Assembly: GCF_024139115.2 (NCBI RefSeq)
Contig: NC_085139.1
Span: forward strand, 5,551,533 to 5,615,532
DNA length: 64,000 nt
DNA from: Armigeres subalbatus
Taxonomy: Eukaryota > Arthropoda > Insecta > Diptera > Culicidae
Reading direction: 5' to 3'
A program made the translations under genes and the position numbers. Shown here piece after piece: positions 1 to 10,242 of the stretch (the first letter of the stretch is position 1; every line of letters starts with the position of its first letter). A model generated the notes under the pieces. The model was given only the letters and a program-made list of their open reading frames with translations, had not been told where the DNA came from and did no database searches.

Positions 1-2200
1 AAAGTTGCTTAAGGTGTCGGTTTTACCCACTTTTCCCTAACAATTTCAATTTGGGGTCAATTTGACCCCAGAGCACTGAATTTCAACGTAAGTTTTTTGA
101 AAAAAGTACACTGTAGCGCATATTTTCAAGATTTTTCAAGCGAATTTGCACCTAGGAGACAGATCTCGGCGAGTTTTACCAAACTACCAAAAATTAGGAG
201 AATCGATTGAAAACTAAAAAAATGGCAGCCACTCAAAGTGGCCTGGGGTCATATTGACCCCAGAGCACAGACAAAAGGTTAATGTAGAACCATGACTGCG
301 AACACCATCTAACATCGCTTCATCAATTTTTACATTATTTATATTTTGCACTTCTCATTCATCACTCAAAACACTTCAGCATAATTTTCCACTCATTTCC
401 TAAATCAAATGGTATGCTATTGTTCTTGAAGCAGATCCAAATATTTGAGAACACAATTAAAAAATGATAACTAGCTTGATGAGCGTATTAAACGTTCAGT
501 TCTTCATAGTGTGATTCACAGATTAAACACACTCTTCAGATGATGATATATACACACACTCACAAAAACATACATACATTCTCTCACATATTTTGATGCG
601 GTTAAAGAAGTAGTTTGGAAAATTGTGCCTATCTTTATGTCTTCTACCAATTGCAGTGATGTCTGGTATTACAAGTTTTAATAGTCAAACAGTAAGTTTA
701 CTTCTAATTTTGTCAAGTATTTCGTAAGATGTCATTTGTTTTATCTTTTTGACCCTTCCTTCGGAAGTGTATATAATTTCGCTTTGTATGCGTTACGCAG
801 GTGTGTTACCTATTAATATATCAATAAATCTCTTGAATTATGAAGTAAAATGTATGGTAGTTGGAACAAATTCACTTTAATATTGAAAATATAATTATGA
901 CAAATGATCAAATGATATGATATGGAAATATACATATTTTTCTGGTTTGTTTCAAAGAAACGATTGATTTTAATTGAGCAACATATAGAAGCATGTACCA
1001 AACAATCTTCTCAGAAAAGCAAAAACGTAAAAATTTAAAGGGATTTCAAAAATTTCTTCAGTGGAAGCTAGATAGCAAATGTGAGCATGTTTTGAGATGC
1101 TAATAGACCACTTATATGCATGTATGTGTGCGGATGTGTGCAAATTCTGAAATTTACTTACATAAAATCTCACTCATTTTAAGGTATTTACCATGAGTAG
1201 TATTACAAAATAAGACATCCATCAGGCGAAATATATGTTATTATTGAACGCTATTAAGTTTCGTTCAGATCAATGACTACTTTAGTTAGTTCTGGATTAA
1301 TAATTATCGAGGTCTCTGGAAATTACGAATATATGTATATGCTACCAGCGTTACGCTAGTTACTAACCATGTCACAATCGCTATTCAATCCGACGAGCGC
1401 CTAATAGATAGGCAGAATGACGTACAGTGCGTTTTCGTTCATTTTGTTGTCACTCAACCCATGAAATCCGCCTTTTGGTAGGCAATTAATTTGTCACTTT
1501 ATATGTTCAATCGCCGTGGGAAGCTCAGTTGTTTTATCTCGTTTTAAATATTGGAGTCTGACAATATTTCCTTATGACTAAGGAAGGGCCAAAATCTCAC
1601 TGTAGGTGGATTAATCTGGGTTTTAATTCACCTATCACATTGTCTTTCTTAGTTTTTTGTTTGTTTTCTACGTAATTCAGCTTAAGTCGATACTCATTGT
1701 AGATTATGTTGCGTCGTTCCTTCATTTTATTTGTCTAATACTAATCTCCCAGGGTCGTTTCTGCATAGATGGAAAACCTAGTTTTAAAGTTTGAAAGAGC
1801 ATCGCTTTAAAGTTGAGCGAAGATAATGAAATTTGCCCTACCGTATCTAATCGTCTTAAATCCTTACAAGTAAAATAACTATCATTATCTAAGTCGTGGT
1901 CAGCTATAGGATTCACTTTTCGGTGGCAAAATAAAGCTTCATCACGCCTATTCCCTATCTGTTAATAAAATATATCGAGAATAAGGCATTATTAGAATGT
2001 TTGTATACCATAGTTGTCATGTGTGTTATTTTATATTATGGCTCTTTAGTTTCAGACATAACAAAATTAATTAGTTTTGAAAAAACTTCTACTCAGTGAA
2101 TCCTATTAATGTCGATACAGTTGATTACATTTTCTCTATATATACCTATCTAGCTAGATTTAAGCGTACACTTAATCTTTTTTACCGGGCTCGGTTGTCA
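1..2200. other. Gene-free AT-rich spacer
   Basis: I see no gene here. The first 270 bases hold two copies of a GGGGTCA...TGACCCCAGAGCA motif (near 52-77 and 243-268). A related GGGGTCA...TGACCC stretch recurs near 38500. Short CA-rich runs lie near 550-590. The short open frames are AT-rich and show no recognisable domain. Confidence 0.6.
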
Positions 2201-2214
2201 GATTACCGATTTCT

Positions 2215-2392
2215 AAAAGGAGGAGATCTCACTTCATTATTATTGAGGAAAGAAGCCCACCTCAGTGAAAAGATCAAATAATTACCGAGGTCTCGCTTCT
2301 TAGTTCTCGAGGGCAAAATGTCAGTTATTACTGAGCACTCGGTGAGGTGGGCTTCTTTCCTCAATAATAATGAAGTGAGATCTCCTCCTTTT
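2215..2392. repeat. Short hairpin repeat (MITE-like)
   Basis: About 50 bases at 2215-2264, beginning AAAAGGAGGAGATCTC, return as a near-perfect inverted copy at 2343-2392, leaving a loop of about 78 bases. This is the layout of a small inverted-repeat element. No flanking duplication was resolved. Open frames over this stretch on both strands are mirror images of each other and are not genes. Confidence 0.7.
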
Positions 2393-2489
2393 GCAATACT
2401 TTTCTGACGTGTTGCCTGAAGATGATGAGTCGTAGATGTTACACCTAATTGAGAAACATTTTGATTGATGTGCAGGGCACATGAAACTA

Positions 2490-2745
2490 ACAAAACACTT
2501 ACATGCCACATCTATATACATAAAAATGTATTTCTGTCTGTCTGAACCTTACTCGGAGACCACTGAACCGATCGGCTTGAAAATTTGTATGCAAAGGTTT
2601 TAAGGGGAAGGTTCTTAAGATGGTACGACATTCCTCAACGCTTTGGAAAGGGGGGCTCCCATACAAATGAAAGAGGAATTTCTGCATAGTTCGAATCAGA
2701 GAATAAATCAATTTTAGGCGAAATGAAGTTTGTCGGGTCCACTAT
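2490..2745 (-). repeat. Dispersed repeat family Y, copy 1
   Basis: This copy shares several blocks with copies at 3355-3505, 6763-7050 and 63604-63920. The shared blocks include AAGGTTCTTAAGATGGT, CCATACAAATG, TTTCTGCATA and the edge motif GAAGTTTGTCGGGTC. The family edge reads CTAGC(T/A)GACCCGACGAACTT in the opposite direction. I recognise it only as a dispersed mosquito repeat. Confidence 0.65.
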
Positions 2746-2880
2746 TAGTAAATAACTTACAAAACAACTGTAAATAATAAATAAAATGCCGCTTTGTATT
2801 AAGAATTAACTTGTTGTTTTAGACATATGTTATTTAACTTCTATTACACTGTCATCTATATACAAATAAAAAAACCCAGA

Positions 2881-3350
2881 ATAATACACCTAGCGGTGAT
2901 GGTGCCTTTCTCGAGTATTATAAAACAAGAAAACCCATAAGAGTTACAAGAAAACACATAAGGGAGGTCAAAATTGCACTTCAAGTAGATAGATTCAGTT
3001 ATTTCCATCAATTTTCATTTATTTGCGTTCATTTGCAGCATAGCAATGCATTGCAGCAGCTTAAAAAAAATCAGTTTTGCAAAAAAAAATTCCAAGGGGG
3101 GACCCTTGGGAAAAATGTGGAAAAAACAATATTTTTTTAAATAATTCCGGAGCAAATCTGATAAGGCTAAGTACAAAAAAGTGTGTCTCACTTTTTCTTG
3201 TACACACACACACATACAGACATCATCTCAATTCGTCGAGCTGAGTCGATTAGTATATAACACTATGGGTCTATCAAAAGTTCGGTTTTGGAGTGATCCT
3301 ATAGCCTTTACGTATGCTTAGTATACGTGAAAGACAAAAAGGTTTTGGAA
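2881..3350 (+). repeat. Dispersed repeat family X, copy 1
   Basis: A CA-rich run is followed by a block containing GACATCATCTCAATTCGTCG, then GAGCTGAGTCGATTAGTATA and GTGAAAGACAAA. Related blocks occur at 60580-60960 and, without the AGCTGAGTCGA block, at 16230-16640. The edge GGTGCCTTTCTCG is near 2903. It is probably the 3' part of a dispersed element, with no coding capacity seen. Confidence 0.5.
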
Positions 3351-3354
3351 TAGA

Positions 3355-3505
3355 AGATATGTTTCTGTGGTGGTTCGAAACCCCTCTCCCTTCTGGAAAG
3401 AGGGGCTTCCATACAAATGTAGCATAAATTTCTGCATAACTCGAGAACTAATCAGAAAATAAATAAATTTTAGGCAAAACGAAGTTCGTCGGGTCAGCTA
3501 GTTAT
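3355..3505 (+). repeat. Dispersed repeat family Y, copy 2
   Basis: This is a 3'-edge copy of family Y ending in GAAGTTCGTCGGGTCAGCTAG. It shares CCCCTCTCCCTTCTGGAAAG and CTTCCATACAAATG with the copy at 63604-63920, which lies in the opposite orientation. Confidence 0.65.
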
Positions 3506-3835
3506 ATAATAAAAATAAGGCAAGTAATGATTTTTTTGTAATTGTTTTAACATAGTTTCGAAGTGCGTCAAATTAAGATCAACTTTCCGTCAAATAAGGA
3601 GCACGGTGAGAAGAAAGTATCTAATTTTAGGTACTTTTTTTCTCTTGCATCTTGCATTATAAAATGAAGAGCAAAGCCACTCAACAAGGGCAGTAAAGTG
3701 TGGTAACTAAACGTTGAGTAATCCCATGTTTACAAAACAAAAGTAAAATTTACCTAACTTTTGGTTAGTTTTTATTTAAAAATTTAGTACATTTTACTTA
3801 ATTTCAAGAAAAAAATACTTAATTTTGGGTTCCCA

Positions 3836-4432
3836 CACTCAAAATAATTGTCACTTTAATTCCACTATAAAAAGTCATGTAGACTTTAAAAATCGAAACT
3901 TTCATCGGCCTTACTGGAATCAAATAAATCTTACTCAAATCACAAGTGAATCTTAATAAGAAATGTAGTGGAATTCATTAGAAAATATAGAAAATAATAT
4001 TCATATACTCTTCTAGTGAATTCTACTCAAAATTAATGTATGAAAAATATATGAGTGGGGTTCTCAGAGCGAAATGTATGTTTATCAACTATCGCTAATG
4101 AAACATTTTGCAAAAGCATTATGAGAACGATTTGCGAAGCAAAATGTTTGAGTATGAAATAGTTTTCTACTCTTATTTTTGCTCTCGTCCGTTTCTAGTG
4201 GACAGGATACACAACACTAATAGGGATACTATAGAAAAAAATTATCAAAGTTTCACTTAAAATTTAGGTACATGGCCTAACAAAAATTCACTTAAATTTT
4301 ATTTTATTTTCTAGTGAATTGAGAATAATGAGTGCCATCACTAATAAATCATTTAACTTTTACACACGAAACTACATGGAAAATATCTGCATATGTTTTC
4401 AAGTAGCTTCTAAGTGAAAATTATTTTGAGTG
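3836..4432. mobile_element. Nested inverted-repeat element (597 bp)
   Basis: The ends are CACTCAAAATAATTGTCACT and the inverse of CACTCAAAATAATTTTCACT, so terminal repeats of about 20 bp are near perfect. It splits the outer MITE inside its CCCACACT motif, with CA on both sides as a possible 2-bp duplication. There is no coding frame. I cannot assign a superfamily. Confidence 0.6.
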
Positions 4433-4466
4433 CACACTAAAGCCCAGATTTGAGTGAAAAGTATTA

Positions 4467-4606
4467 GGGTGAAGCCAGAGTAAACGCGACGAGCAATGCG
4501 ACGCGACGCGACTCACGTAAAAGAATAACAATCATTATCAGCAGGCTGTCAAATTGCACTGTAGCGTCGCGTCGCATCGCACGTCGCGTTTACTCTGGCG
4601 GGCACC
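4467..4606. mobile_element. 140-bp GC-rich MITE with TTA duplication
   Basis: The ends GGGTGAAGCCAGAGTAAACG and the inverse CGTTTACTCTGGCGGGCACC form terminal repeats. TTA lies on both sides (4464-4466 and 4607-4609), as is usual for PIF/Harbinger-type elements. GCGACGCG-rich palindromes lie inside each end. A second copy of exactly the same length is at 50721-50860. Confidence 0.7.
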
Positions 4607-4629
4607 TTAGGTACTTTTTTCTAACCGTG

Positions 4630-5117
4630 AACATGGTAAAATTAGTGCGTCAAGTTGGGCACCTCAAGCATCATATAAAAACAGATTAAAAAAACTAAGA
4701 AATAATCTTATATTTCGAAGTTTCATTATTTGTACACATTCTATACTAATGGAAAGCTCGTTATGCAAAATATTAAGCGAATCCATTTTGCAATTATTTT
4801 TGAAATAATGTTCCATTTTAAAATTTTATAAACTGCGTCAAATATGGTGCCTCCACGGTACTTGAAGGGATTATTTTATAGAAAACTATTTGGATCAGGC
4901 CAGTGACCATTTGAGCAACGTAGCTTAGGAACGTCTGTTATTGATCTAAACTGTTATTGATCTAAAAATTGAATTACCATGGGGAATAACAGGGATGAAC
5001 CCGGAGTAGAGTTTGAGTCGAGAGACTGCCAACAAGTTACATAAAAAAGCGATATTGTCATTAATCTATTTCTAAAAACGACTTTTGATATTTTTTCGCA
5101 TCGCATTCAATTGTGTC
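4630..5117. other. Spacer downstream of the fibrinogen gene
   Basis: I see no gene or clear repeat here. It lies 3' of the minus-strand fibrinogen-related gene and may include its 3' untranslated region, but no convincing polyadenylation signal was chosen. Confidence 0.4.
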
Positions 5118-5244
5118 CTAAAGTTCCCTCATCAGTATTCGACTCTCTTCTAAGCACGGATCTGCCATGTAGAAAAACCCTTTGTATGCATGATTCCGCT
5201 TGCTACATAATGATGAGGGTTGCACCGTTTGTCTGGAGTTGGAA
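5118..5244 (-). CDS. Tentative last exon of the fibrinogen-related gene
   Basis: The acceptor TTTGATTTCAG precedes this stretch, 65 bases beyond the GTAAGA donor. That spacing is typical of short insect introns. In the frame set by the donor it encodes about 41 residues and a stop at 5118-5120, including HAYKGFFYMAD. The neighbouring frame reads YVASGIMHTKGFSTWQIRA and then a stop, which looks somewhat more like a fibrinogen-domain end. A frameshift or a misjudged junction is therefore possible. Confidence 0.35.
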
Positions 5245-5309
5245 CTGAAATCAAAGACAAATGGAAATATATGAATTTAATGAAGTCGTTGTAAATTCAA
5301 TTATCTTAC

Positions 5310-6040
5310 GGTAAATTATCGCAATCGCTAAACCACCACCCGCTTCGCAACTGCTGCGCACATTCTTTCCCCGTGTCATCGTTGTTCCGGTCCGGCGTAG
5401 AAAACTTGGCCTTATTGCTGAACTCCATTGTGTGTCCCGCACTTCCGAACGCATAACTTCCCAGCTCCAGCGCATACCCATCCTTCTCGCTTCCAATCGA
5501 AATCGAAGCATATCGAGCCGCTTCCATCTTACCATTCTTTCTTCGCATCATTACCAGCAGTTCGTATTTGGTGTCGTTTCTTGTCAGCTGGTAAATCTTC
5601 TCCAGCCCGATCCAAAACTCGTCGCGTGGGTCACCAAACCCATCTCGATACTCGATCCAATCTCGATCGAAGCTTAGTTGCCCATTTTCCTTCCGGTTCT
5701 GCACGACAATCCACCCATGGCTGCCGATGAAGCTCTCCTGATCACAATACACCGGATAAGGATAAACCGTTTCCGATGGTTGAAATAGATACACTCCACT
5801 GGCGTCCAAGGGAACCTTCTTACACGAATCAATCACAGTGATTTGCAGCGAACCCGTTCCAATCGGAGGTAGCGACGTCTTCGACGGGGTCATCCAGCTA
5901 TGCCAACTAACTAACGATTCGCAAGTTTTGTTCAGGTTCGAGATCAGGTCACTGAGGTATTTGACCCCGTGGACAGATCTGTTCATCACTGCTAAGAGGC
6001 ACCAGATCACTAACAAACTTTTGGACGCACGATAGATCAT
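5310..6040 (-). CDS. Secreted fibrinogen-related protein, first coding exon
   Basis: The start ATG at 6040 follows CCCCAAA and opens a 243-residue reading. Residues 1-25 look like a signal peptide, with a hydrophobic core LLVIWCLLAV and likely cleavage after HG25. From about residue 70 the sequence is a fibrinogen C-terminal domain: VIDSCKK, GVYLFQP, YPVYCDQ, GWIVVQNR, FDRDWIEYRDGFG, EFWIGLEKIYQLT and finally WWFSDCDNL. Such secreted lectin-like proteins (FREPs) are a large mosquito family linked to microbe binding and immunity; that role is by homology only. A GTAAGA donor follows immediately at 5309, just before an in-frame stop. The domain lacks its last ~25-30 residues here. A TTTGATTTCAG acceptor at 5245 would start a second exon at 5244, which in the spliced frame ends at 5118. 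Its sequence does not clearly match the usual domain end, so either the terminus has diverged or the real last exon lies elsewhere. Confidence 0.85.
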
Positions 6041-6075
6041 TTTGGGGATAGCGTCTCATAGCTTTCACAAGTCGA

Positions 6076-6112
6076 ACTGAAAGCGTGGCATATGATTGAA
6101 AGTTAATTTATA
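6076..6112 (-). promoter_or_regulatory. TATA box and initiator of the fibrinogen-related gene
   Basis: On the minus strand TATAAATTAAC starts at 6112 and a TTCAGT initiator has its A at 6078, 34 bases later. The inferred leader before the ATG at 6040 would be about 38 bases. The same TATA-initiator spacing occurs in the metalloprotease gene at 41903-41937. Confidence 0.6.
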
Positions 6113-6762
6113 GGTGCATCGCGGTTCATTCAATCGAACAATTAGCTATACATGTTTCTCCCTATAAGAATTAAGGTAACGGTAATTCTTTATCGATGAG
6201 AAACATATCTTCTGATCGGAGATACTTTGAAACTACTTTTAGATCGTCTGTTCGGTTCATAGACGAACAGAGCACGAAGGGAATGATGAAGGTAGAAAGC
6301 CGGTTTCCGTCAATCATATTTCTTTAATTTGGTGGATGCTGAGCTACACATTCATCTATTCTTTCTATGGCTTAAAATAATTACAGCATAATGCGTAGCA
6401 TGTCTATCATGTTAAGTATTAACATGGAAACATAAAGGCTCTTTGAATCGCATCAGTAAAAAATGATCCAAATTTAAAAACCGGATGGCAAACACACTTT
6501 AATGAATCCGTATGGTACAGCATACCACAATCACTTGAAAACTTTTTTTAACTGATTTTATTTACTAATGATCTATTACATGCATTCATCTCTTAGACTA
6601 GATGTTCCGTGTTCACCTGGTGAAACTGATTAATAAAAGCGAGAATTAAAAAATGTGCTCAATAAAGGGTGAGTTTTTGGAGATCATTATATTCTTCGGT
6701 GTAAAAATCCAATAGCAATCTGTGGATAATTTGTCAGAAAGAAATACTGGATGAATTAGCAG
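6113..6762. other. Upstream spacer of the fibrinogen-related gene
   Basis: No gene or clear repeat was recognised. It is the likely location of further control sequence for the gene at 5310-6040. Confidence 0.4.
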
Positions 6763-7050
6763 CTACAGTGGTTTTTCGGGTCGGGGAAGGTTCTTAAGAT
6801 GGTTCAAGACCCAACCCACCTCTGGAAAGGGCGGGTTTCCATACAAATGAAACACAAATTTCCACATTACTCGAGAATAATCAAGCAAATGGATCCAAAT
6901 TTGGCATGTGAAGGTTTTTGAAGGCAAGACATATTTCTGAGGTAATTCGAGACCCCTCGCTGCTCTGGAAGGGGCGGGGGAGCTAATATAGAAATTAAAC
7001 ACAGATTTCCGCAGAGCTCGAAAACTAATCAAGAATTTCGTACAATACAA
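6763..7050 (-). repeat. Dispersed repeat family Y, copy 3
   Basis: This copy contains GGGGAAGGTTCTTAAGATGG, CCATACAAATGAAACAC and a second internal unit with GACATATTTCTGAGG and ACTAATCAAGAATTT. It aligns over both internal units with the inverted copy at 63604-63920. Confidence 0.65.
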
Positions 7051-7306
7051 TGAAAGTAAATTGGATTGTATGATACTTATCTATTATGTAATATTTTTTT
7101 CTCACAGAATCCTCGAAACCAGCTTAGAAAAACTTTTAAAATACCAAATCCCGTGTAAGAAATGCGTGAAAAAACGCATCAACATCGAAAACTTTAAAAC
7201 TACATAATAGCAATCCTTGATATTCCTAGTTATTGTTAATATTAGAAAATAAATTAGTTTCTTTTTAACCACTACCAAAGACAGACGTCTCTAGCTACTC
7301 TCTAAA

Positions 7307-7317
7307 GGTTATGGGCC
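7307..7317 (+). promoter_or_regulatory. Primer-binding site of the outer copia
   Basis: GGTTATGGGCC is the motif used by Drosophila copia-type elements to prime from a half-molecule of initiator tRNA-Met. Closely similar sites follow the LTRs of the three other copia copies in this window. Confidence 0.7.
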
Positions 7318-7602
7318 TGTCACTTTTTGAAAAAGTAAAAAAAGGTCTAGTTCTGTTCCTCAAGATGGTAAATTCAGCGAAAAATCCCCAGCAGTGGCGG
7401 CGAAGGAGATGCTACACGAAATCAACTATCAAGTTCCGGCGGATCTTCCAGCCTTCCACCCATCGAACGACTGGCAGGACGTGAAAAATAGTCGTCGTGT
7501 AAATTTGCAACGAAAACTTACCTTCAGCTGAAAGGACTCTGGGATGCCGTGAAGCCTAAACTGAAATCAGACGGAAGCTAATCCTACTTCTGACCCGGCA
7601 AT

Positions 7603-7748
7603 TGTCAAGAATGAGCTAACCAATCGTAGTAGCTTCAGTCAATATTTAGATCGTAGTAGCCATGAGCTTTGACTAGATAAATAAAATCAGTTTGAATTAT
7701 ACCGTCACCAGAAGCAGTCGTCTTTTCATTACTCTGCTATTCACAACA
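7603..7748 (+). repeat. 5' LTR of the inner copia
   Basis: It starts TGTCAAGAATG and ends TTCACAACA, immediately followed by the primer-binding site. It differs from the 3' LTR by two substitutions that I can see (CTAACC versus CAAACC, CTTCAG versus CTTTAG) and one missing A. Confidence 0.9.
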
Positions 7749-7823
7749 GGTTATTGACCCAGCATAGCTGTAACCTTGGAAACGGAGTTTGTTAGTTTAA
7801 AAAAAATTTCACACCGGAGAAAA

Positions 7824-8550
7824 ATGCAAGCGGAGCTGAAGCCTTATCTTTTCGACGGCAAGAACTTCCCGCACTAGAGTATTCGGATGGAGACGTTGTT
7901 GGAGGAGCGGCAGCTGATCGATTGCATCCGAAAGGAAGTGGAAGAAATTCCGGAGTTCCAAGTGGCTGCTACGGATACGGTTGCAGAGAAGGCGCAGAAG
8001 GAGACGAAACTGGCGGAGCGGAAACTTCTGGAAGCACGTTACAAGTCGTTGCTGGTGCAGAAGATCGCTGATTCGCAGCTGGAGTACGTCAAGGGTAAGT
8101 CCACTCCGAAGGCGATCTGGGCAACGTTGCAGAATGTGTTCGCGTAGAAGCTAATTTCCGGTCAGTTTTACCTACTGAAGCAACTGGCCGTGATGAAGTG
8201 CAGCGAAGCGGAACCGATGGAAGAGCATCTGCTGCGGTTTGAGCGGATCATCCGCTTGCCTCAGCGGACATCGTGATGCACGAGCGGCTGGTGGTGTTCA
8301 ATTTGCTGCAAACCATGCCGAAATCGTTTCAACAGCTGGTGACGGTTCTTGAAACCCTACCGGCAGAACAGTGCACACTCGACTTCGTGAAGGCCAGGCT
8401 GCTGAGCGAGAACGCGAAGCGGAGGAACAATTGCGACATGGAGAGCACGTTGGGCGTTCTTCGGCGAGCGGTCCAACATCAAGTGTTTTTCCTGCGGGAA
8501 AGTGGGCCACAAGAAGTCAAACTGCCCCATGAAGAAGGACACGGACCAAC
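7824..8550 (+). pseudogene. Broken gag of the inner copia
   Basis: The ATG at 7824 opens a Gag-like frame that stops at TAG after FPH (7875-7877), then continues as METLLEERQLIDCI... to a second stop at 8147. A shifted frame carries MHERLVVFNLLQTMP and LPAEQCTLDFVKARLL, the copia Gag core. A further shift gives a zinc knuckle CFSCGKVGHKKSNC (C-X2-C-X4-H-X4-C) near 8487-8528. At least two stops and two frameshifts make it non-functional. Confidence 0.8.
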
Positions 8551-8567
8551 GAAAATAGTCCGGCAAG

Positions 8568-9578
8568 TTGTACGTGCTGAACGCAATCGTGGAGCGTGGA
8601 CCGGTCGACGAAGCGCTGGTCACCCTTTCGGCAAACGAGTACGAGCTGTGGCATCGAAGATTCGGCCACATAGGTAAGAGTGGTCTGAAGACTTTGGTGC
8701 GCGACGAAATGGTCAACGGCATGGCACTGAAGAAGGAAGCGTTCCGGGAGAACGAAGTGTGTGAACCTTGCGTGCTCGAAAAGCATGCGAGACAGTGCTT
8801 TGGAGATGTTCCGGTTCCGAGATCCCACAAACCGTTGGAGCTGGTGCACAGCGACGTGTGCGGTTACCTAACACCGACAGCCTGGAATGGAAAAAGGTGT
8901 TTTGTTACATTCACGGACGACTTTACTCATTTTAGCGCCGTATACATCCTTGCGGCGAAAGATGAGGTCCTGGATGCTTTCAAGCAGTACGCGAACATGG
9001 CCGAGGGACATTTTGACCGAAAAATTAGTCGCCTCCGGTGCGACAACGGCGGAGAATATGTCAGCAAAGAGTTCCAGCAGCACTGCGGAGACCGTGGAAT
9101 GCTGGTGGACTACACCGTTCCATACACGCCCCAGCAGAACAGCGTGAGCAAGCGCCTAAATAGGACAATCCTGGACAAAGCGAGAGTGATGGTGGAAGAT
9201 TCCGGCCTGCCAAAGAAGCTTTGGTGCGAGGCGGTTCAAGCGGCGGTGTACATCGTCAATCGGAGTCCGACGGTGGCGTTGAACAAGAAGACGCCATACG
9301 AGATGTGGTACGGGCACAAGCCAGACGTGTCCAAACTCCTCAGCTGGGGAAGCAAGGCCTACAGTTTCGTTCCCAAGGAGAAGCGATCCAAGCTGGATGC
9401 TCGTAGCCAGGTATGTTACTTCGTGGGCTACGGGGTAAACGGATATCGGCTGTGGAATAGCCGGAAGCAGAAGGTGTACCTTGCACGTGACGTTGTGGTA
9501 CATGAATCAAGATATGCATCGGCCCACGCTGAGCCAGTGAAGAACGATGATGTCGAAGCGCAACCGATTTGGATTTGA
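8568..9578 (+). pseudogene. Integrase of the inner copia, catalytic Glu replaced
   Basis: It opens with the pre-integrase zinc motif (HRRFGHIG ... CEPC) and continues into the integrase core: HSDVCGY with the first Asp and LRCDNGGEY with the second Asp. In the usual NGVxERLNR motif this copy reads NSVSKRLNR, so the third acidic residue is Lys (GAG to AAG). The frame ends at TGA (9576-9578), but the RT frame downstream is the same frame, so one stop separates them. Protease is missing upstream: the zinc knuckle of gag is almost directly followed by the pre-integrase region. Confidence 0.85.
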
Positions 9579-9593
9579 CCGGAATCACGGGCG

Positions 9594-10241
9594 GTGGTCC
9601 CGGATGACCCAGTAGCTGAAATCGAACAGGACGATGATGAGGCGGTTGATCTACCGATCGACAACCAGGACGACGACGAAAATGATGGATTCGTATCGCT
9701 GGAAGATGAAGATGATGAAGAAGAAGAGGTTAGTACAAGAAGAAGCGCACGTGTACGGAGACCGCCGGCCAAATTGAGCGACTACTCTTGCGTGGCGTAC
9801 GCGTTGAATGCCGAAAATTATGTGCAGAACCTACCGGATACCGTTGAAGAAATGAAGTCAAGAGAGGACTGGCCTCGGTGGCGTGAAGCCATCGAAGACG
9901 AGCTGACATCGCTAGCGGATAACAACACCTGGGAGCTAGTGGATCTACCGGAAGGACGAAAACCGGTGGACTGCAAATGGGTGTTCAAGCTCAAGATGAA
10001 GCCGGATGGCACGGTCGACAAGTACAAAGCGAGACTGGTAGCCAAAGGATTCACGCAGCGGTATGGATATGACTACACGGAAACCTACGCTCCGGTAGTG
10101 AAAATGTCGACGGTTCGCATGGTGCTGGGATTAGCAAACCAGGAGAATTTGCTGATTCGCCAGATGGACGTCAGGACGGCGTTCCTAAACGGAAATCTCT
10201 CGGAAGAAATCTTCATGCGCCAACCTCGAGGCCACAGTTAG
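9594..10241 (+). pseudogene. N-terminal half of copia reverse transcriptase (inner copia)
   Basis: After an acidic hinge come WREAIEDELTSLADNNTWEL, CKWVFKLKMKPDG, YKARLVAKGFTQ and IRQMDVRTAFLNG, which are the first copia RT motifs. The reading then breaks after MRQPRG. The region with the catalytic YVDD box is deleted and sequence resumes within RNase H at 10243. Confidence 0.85.
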
Positions 10242-10242
10242 T

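Larger units (their letters stand above)
3602..4629. mobile_element. TA-type MITE (CACGGTTAG family), split by two MITEs
   Basis: The outer element begins CACGGTGAGAAGAAAGTA and ends TACTTTTTTCTAACCGTG. It belongs to the same family as the intact 329-bp copy at 17433-17761, placed in reverse, sharing GGGTTCCCACACT, ACTCAACAAGGGC and GGTACTTTTTTCT. It is interrupted twice, by a 597-bp element (3836-4432) and a 140-bp element (4467-4606). Without these two, about 290 bp remain, close to the intact copy. Confidence 0.7.
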
